Below are positions 31,644 through 34,310 of a stretch of DNA of 34,310 nt, piece after piece. A model generated the notes under the pieces. That model did not search any database. It had not been told where the DNA came from and saw nothing but the letters and a program-made list of their open reading frames with translations. This stretch comes from an uncultured Alphaproteobacteria bacterium (GTDB lineage Bacteria > Pseudomonadota > Alphaproteobacteria > Rhizobiales > Ancalomicrobiaceae), in contig CALFRR010000245.1 of assembly GCA_937919435.1 (NCBI GenBank), positions 1 to 34,310 on the forward strand. Reading direction: 5' to 3'. The translations under genes were made by a program, and so were the position numbers. Positions within the stretch are counted from its first letter, which is position 1, and every line of letters starts with the position of its first letter.

Positions 31644-31663
31644 CGCGAGCCGGCCGGCTCGCG
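31644..31663 (+). terminator. 20-bp perfect palindrome after the sensor kinase
   Basis: CGCGAGCCGG (31644-31653) is followed directly by CCGGCTCGCG (31654-31663), 7 bp after the kinase stop. As RNA it would fold into a strong GC hairpin, plausible as a terminator for the two-component operon, though no T-run follows. The remaining gap to 31937 contains no gene I can support. Confidence 0.5.
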
Positions 31664-31937
31664 TGGGGCGCGGCCCCTGGTGTCGTTCCCGTGGAACCGT
31701 TCCGAGTGAAGATTCCGCGGGTGACCAAGTGCGGCTCCCGGCGCCGGAACCTCATGGCACGCCCGGTCCTCGCCCTCGCCGGATCAGCGTAACAAGCTGA
31801 AACATCACTGAGAAACGGAGAAATACCGGTCGTCGTAGATTGCTTTCGTCGAAACGAACGCAGTCCCCCTCTCGCATCGACCCGAACGGATCGGATGAAA
31901 GCGAGAGACGATAACACTCCAGATACGGAGAAACACG

Positions 31938-32162
31938 ATGACCCGCATTTCATACGCCCTCACCGTTCTCGCCCTCGGCGCGTCGATGTCCATGGCTCAC
32001 GCCGTGGAGCCCAAAGCCCCGAATGCCCCCGCCGTTGCAGCTACTCAGACCGATCGCTCGGCGGCCAGTTTGAACACCGGAGGTTCTGTGGGATCGCAGG
32101 CTTCCGTTCTGACGGATGTCGATCGTTACATCATTCAGCGGAATACCCGGCGCAATCGCTGA
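31938..32162 (+). CDS. Small secreted protein with VDRY tail motif (copy 1)
   Basis: This 74-residue protein has a good signal peptide (ISYALTVLALGASMSMAHA), leaving a mature chain of about 50 residues rich in Ala/Pro/Ser/Thr with no Cys. It ends with SVLTDVDRYIIQRNTRRNR. I know no family for it. GGAG lies 7 bases before the ATG. It is followed 71 bp later by a second small secreted protein with the same tail pattern (VDRY, then hydrophobic pair, then Arg-rich end), so the two look like diverged duplicates. They lie just past the two-component system and are the last genes before the AT-rich boundary of the copper island. Role unknown. Confidence 0.7.
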   Translation: MTRISYALTVLALGASMSMAHAVEPKAPNAPAVAATQTDRSAASLNTGGSVGSQASVLTDVDRYIIQRNTRRNR

Positions 32163-32233
32163 AATCACGGAACGTCGATCCAGGTCGAGCCGGCCCCGTC
32201 CATCGGGCATCTACGAAAGACAGGAATTGGACC

Positions 32234-32485
32234 ATGATGATTCGCAGCCCCATCCTCGTTGTCGCCTTCATCGCAACCTCGACCAGTGTGGTTTTCGCCG
32301 AAAGTGGCGAAGCCAACCCTCGCTTCATCGAACCTCCCCGAAGCATGTCAGCCCAGATGGCGCCTGCCCCGGTAACGCTCCCGCCGATCGTCGTCGAGGG
32401 TCGCCAAGCCACCCCCATCCCGCTGACGGCTGTCGATCGATATCTTCTCGATCGTAGCGAGAGGTTTCGACAAAACGGTCGCTGA
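32234..32485 (+). CDS. Small secreted protein with VDRY tail motif (copy 2)
   Basis: This 83-residue protein has a signal peptide (ILVVAFIATSTSVVFA, cleavage near residue 22) and a mature chain of about 60 residues. A hydrophobic PVTLPPIVVEGR segment is followed by the tail ATPIPLTAVDRYLLDRSERFR. The tail aligns with the previous gene's SVLTDVDRYIIQR by the shared LT-x-VDRY-[IL]-[IL]-x-R. Met residues occur in the middle (MSAQMAPA) but no Cys. AGGA precedes the ATG at 32234. A hairpin follows at 32514-32534. No named family recognised. Confidence 0.72.
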   Translation: MMIRSPILVVAFIATSTSVVFAESGEANPRFIEPPRSMSAQMAPAPVTLPPIVVEGRQATPIPLTAVDRYLLDRSERFRQNGR

Positions 32486-32891
32486 CAGCTCACAGTTTCT
32501 TCGTTTCTTTGGGGGGGGGCGCTGAGCGCCCTCCCGTGTGATTTCAATCTCGATCTCAATTCGAAAATACACACCTAATATATATGTCATGTGATTGCTG
32601 CGATGTGCGTCATAACCGCCGCCGAGGCTCCGCAAACGACATCGTGGCACTTGCGAACACTGCCATCGTGGACGGAAAGCCCAGGTCCTCCGGGAGAGCC
32701 GGCCCGTCCCCCGCTCTGGTTGACGGCATCCCGTCACACCCCGACCTTCCACGATCAACCCGCTTCGGGGTCGGCTACGCGAGCGTGCCGCCGCTTTCGG
32801 CTGTGCCTGCGCGGTGATCGCGGTCGGGGGCGTGACCTCGGGGGAGCCATCGAGCGGGGATCGGCCCCGCTCCGCGATGGAGCCCTTCCCC
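32486..32891. other. 406-bp gap at the right edge of the copper island
   Basis: No gene that I can support. It includes the hairpin at 32514-32534 and an AT-rich patch at about 32550-32600, unlike the GC-rich neighbours. A short frame at 32584-32817 has no ribosome binding site and low-complexity composition, so I do not call it. This is the probable boundary between the copper island and plasmid backbone genes. Confidence 0.55.
32514..32534 (+). terminator. GC hairpin after the VDRY pair
   Basis: GGGCGC (32517-32522) pairs with GCGCCC (32526-32531) around a TGA loop, extended by GGG and TCC on either side. It follows the last small secreted gene by about 30 bp and probably terminates that transcript. 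There is no clear T-run. Confidence 0.5.
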
Positions 32892-33068
32892 ATGTCCCAC
32901 GACCTCTCGCTCGCTCGGTCTCACGCTCTCGATCTCGCCCGCACCCTGATGGTCCCGGTCGTTCTCTTCCTGTCGGGAGACGAATACGGCGTGCTGCCGG
33001 CCGACGAGATCGACGACGAAGACGACGTCGAGGTGATCCACGAATTCGATCCGTGGCGGGCTCATTGA
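32892..33068 (+). CDS. Short acidic plasmid-type protein
   Basis: This 58-residue protein has a hydrophobic stretch (LARTLMVPVVLFLSG) followed by a very acidic end (DEIDDEDDVEVIHEFDPW). I recall short proteins of this type on alphaproteobacterial plasmids, but their function is unknown. The ATG at 32892 has GGAG about 9 bases upstream; starts at 32877 or 32814 are alternatives and give longer N-termini with no obvious extra features. The gene precedes the Toprim gene by 232 bp, in which two strong hairpins lie. Confidence 0.5.
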   Translation: MSHDLSLARSHALDLARTLMVPVVLFLSGDEYGVLPADEIDDEDDVEVIHEFDPWRAH

Positions 33069-33140
33069 GCCCGCATCTTCTTGCCGGTGCCGCGAGCGCG
33101 TGCGCGGCCGCAAGGGAGGCTTCGCCGCGGACGGTGTGGT

Positions 33141-33166
33141 GGACGCGCCGGCGAGCCGGCGCGTCC
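33141..33166. repeat. GC hairpin in the leader of the Toprim gene
   Basis: GGACGCGCCGG (33141-33151) and CCGGCGCGTCC (33156-33166) form a perfect 11-bp stem with a CGAG loop. It may terminate the upstream acidic gene or form part of a structured leader for the DUF3991/Toprim gene. Confidence 0.45.
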
Positions 33167-33273
33167 CACCGATGCTCTCCTGCGGTCCGCGCCCTTGCCG
33201 GCCTTCCCGCGTCGCGGCCGGCGGATCGGGTCCCGGAAATATCTCGGGGGATTGGTTCGAAAAGCAAGGAGGC

Positions 33274-33290
33274 CCGGCGCCACGCGCCGG
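33274..33290. promoter_or_regulatory. Hairpin abutting the ribosome binding site of the Toprim gene
   Basis: CCGGCGC (33274-33280) and GCGCCGG (33284-33290) form a 7-bp stem with a CAC loop, ending two bases before AGGAAA (33292-33297) and 10 before the ATG. The stem could limit access of ribosomes to the start. Confidence 0.35.
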
Positions 33291-33300
33291 CAGGAAACCG

Positions 33301-34233
33301 ATGGAGAAACACCAAATCGAAAACCTGCGGGGGCGGGTGACCTGCGCCGTCGTGCTGGAGGCGGCCGGCTTCGCGCTCGATCCGCGCGAGAGCACGCGAC
33401 GAGCGCTCAAATTCCGTCGGGCGGCCCAGATCGTCATCGTGACCCACGAGGGGAGGGGCTGGTTCGATCCGCTCTCCGATGCGAAGGGCGACGTCTTCGC
33501 TCTCGTCGCCCATCTTTATTGGGAGACCTTCCCCGAGGCGCTCGATCGGGTCGCCGGCCTCGTTGGTGTGACGACGAGTGGGCCGGTGTGGCGACGCCCG
33601 CGGAGGGACGTCACGACCGACGCCTCGATCGCCGAACGCTGGAGGGGGCGGCGCGCGCCCTGGCCCGGTTCGGCGACGTGGCGGTATCTCCGCAACGAGC
33701 GGGGGCTTTCGGAGTTCGTCCTCCGCTCGGCGATCCGGCAGGATCTGCTGCGCGAGGGGCCGAAGGGAAGCATGTGGGCGGCCTATACCGACGACGACGG
33801 TGCTCTCGTCGGCTGGGAGGAGCGCGGTGCTCGTTGGCGAGGCTTCTCGACCGGCGGGGAGAAGGTGTTGTTCCGGTTCGGATCGGCCGGAGCGTCACGG
33901 GTCTGCGTCACCGAGGCGGCGATCGACGCGATGAGCCTCGCCGATTTGGAGGGGTCGAGGCCGGACAGCCTCTACGTCGCGACCGGCGGCGGTTGGTCTC
34001 CGGCGACAGAGGTTGCGTTGCGCCGGCTCGCCTCTCGGCCGGAGACGCTGCTCGTCGCCGCGACCGACGCCGACGCTCAGGGCGAGATCTATGCCGAGCG
34101 GATAGGGAAGATGGCCGAAGAGATTGCTTGCCGACGGCTGCGTCTCTCGCCGGTGCAGCGGGACTGGAACCTGATGTTGCAGGAGAAGAAGGGAACGGTG
34201 GGAGGAATGAGCGGAAGGAGCCCTGCCGCCTGA
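33301..34233 (+). CDS. DUF3991 and Toprim domain protein
   Basis: This 310-residue protein has an N-terminal DUF3991-type region (about 1-190; HQIENLRGRVTCAVVLEAAGFALD, GRGWFDPLSDAKGDVFALVA, WRYLRNERGLSEFVL) and a C-terminal Toprim fold (about 195-275). The Toprim core is VCVTEAAIDAMSLA with Glu205, then ATDADAQGE with Asp256 and Asp258. The pattern resembles DnaG-like primase and topoisomerase metal sites. Such proteins are common on alphaproteobacterial plasmids and may act in DNA transfer or replication, perhaps with relaxase genes outside this window. The ATG at 33301 follows AGGAAA; a long upstream frame continues to 33100 without family similarity. After 34233 the remaining 77 bases hold no gene that I can support. 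Confidence 0.82.
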   Translation: MEKHQIENLRGRVTCAVVLEAAGFALDPRESTRRALKFRRAAQIVIVTHEGRGWFDPLSDAKGDVFALVAHLYWETFPEALDRVAGLVGVTTSGPVWRRPRRDVTTDASIAERWRGRRAPWPGSATWRYLRNERGLSEFVLRSAIRQDLLREGPKGSMWAAYTDDDGALVGWEERGARWRGFSTGGEKVLFRFGSAGASRVCVTEAAIDAMSLADLEGSRPDSLYVATGGGWSPATEVALRRLASRPETLLVAATDADAQGEIYAERIGKMAEEIACRRLRLSPVQRDWNLMLQEKKGTVGGMSGRSPAA

Positions 34234-34310
34234 CCGTCGACCGCCTCGAGGGTGAAGCTTCGCCCGGCTTCGCCGGCCCTCGACCCGGCCGGCCGGCGAG
34301 GCGGCGTCGG

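Noticed and set aside
32584..32817. Plus-strand frame of 77 codons in the gap after the VDRY pair
   Set aside because: No ribosome binding site and no family motif; probably random open frame in GC-rich sequence.
1..34310. CRISPR array, rRNA or tRNA genes
   Set aside because: I saw no regularly spaced identical repeats and no tRNA-like or rRNA-like sequence, including near the recombinase where an attachment tRNA might have been expected.

Overview
The window looks like an accessory replicon (plasmid or integrated island) of a high-GC alphaproteobacterium, probably of the Hyphomicrobiales. Three things suggest this: strong G/C bias at third positions, an RHE_PE00001/DUF1612-type protein and a RepB-like fragment of the kind found on rhizobial plasmids, and a DUF3991/Toprim gene typical of alphaproteobacterial plasmids. 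Bases 1-52 are not genomic. They match the Illumina P5/Read-1 adapter with two mismatches, so this is a contig end and the first gene is cut there.

Layout. (1) 53-6722 is a small defence-like island. It holds a truncated unknown gene, a truncated Mrr-type nuclease, a subtilisin-like protease plus AAA+ ATPase pair that resembles IetS/IetA, and a divergent XRE-HTH/HNH fusion gene, with inverted repeats in the divergent promoter region. (2) 6927-11980 is a mobile and plasmid-scrap zone. It has the end of an IS630-type transposase, the RHE_PE00001-like gene, a 432-bp regulatory gap, a Phd/PIN toxin-antitoxin pair, a second orphan Phd-like gene, a tyrosine recombinase, and a RepB C-terminal scrap joined to an RHS/YD-repeat scrap. 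(3) 12168-32485 is a large copper-resistance island. (4) 32892-34233 returns to plasmid-type genes, a short acidic protein and a DUF3991/Toprim protein. The last 77 bases hold nothing I recognise.

The copper island handles copper in several compartments. CueR probably senses cytoplasmic Cu(I) at a clear palindrome upstream of the P1B ATPase copA. CopA exports Cu(I) to the periplasm. A TAT-exported multicopper oxidase, a cupredoxin, two CusF-like chaperones, a cytochrome b561, a DUF411 protein and small Cys/His-rich secreted proteins act in the envelope. The CusCBA tripartite pump, plus a second TolC-type outer-membrane lipoprotein, would expel metal from the periplasm. A plus-strand set adds a Met-rich Spy/CpxP-like protein, a DUF2933 membrane protein, an isoprenylcysteine-methyltransferase-like membrane protein and an OmpR/EnvZ-type two-component system, which probably senses periplasmic metal.

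The least familiar part is a tandem pair of tiny secreted proteins (31938-32485) after the sensor kinase. They share a C-terminal motif around VDRY and I could not assign them to any family. Also worth attention are two small secreted Cys/His-rich proteins in separate copper operons that share a G[IV]DR-x4-RPPR tail, and the IetAS-like pair lying directly beside a broken restriction-type gene.
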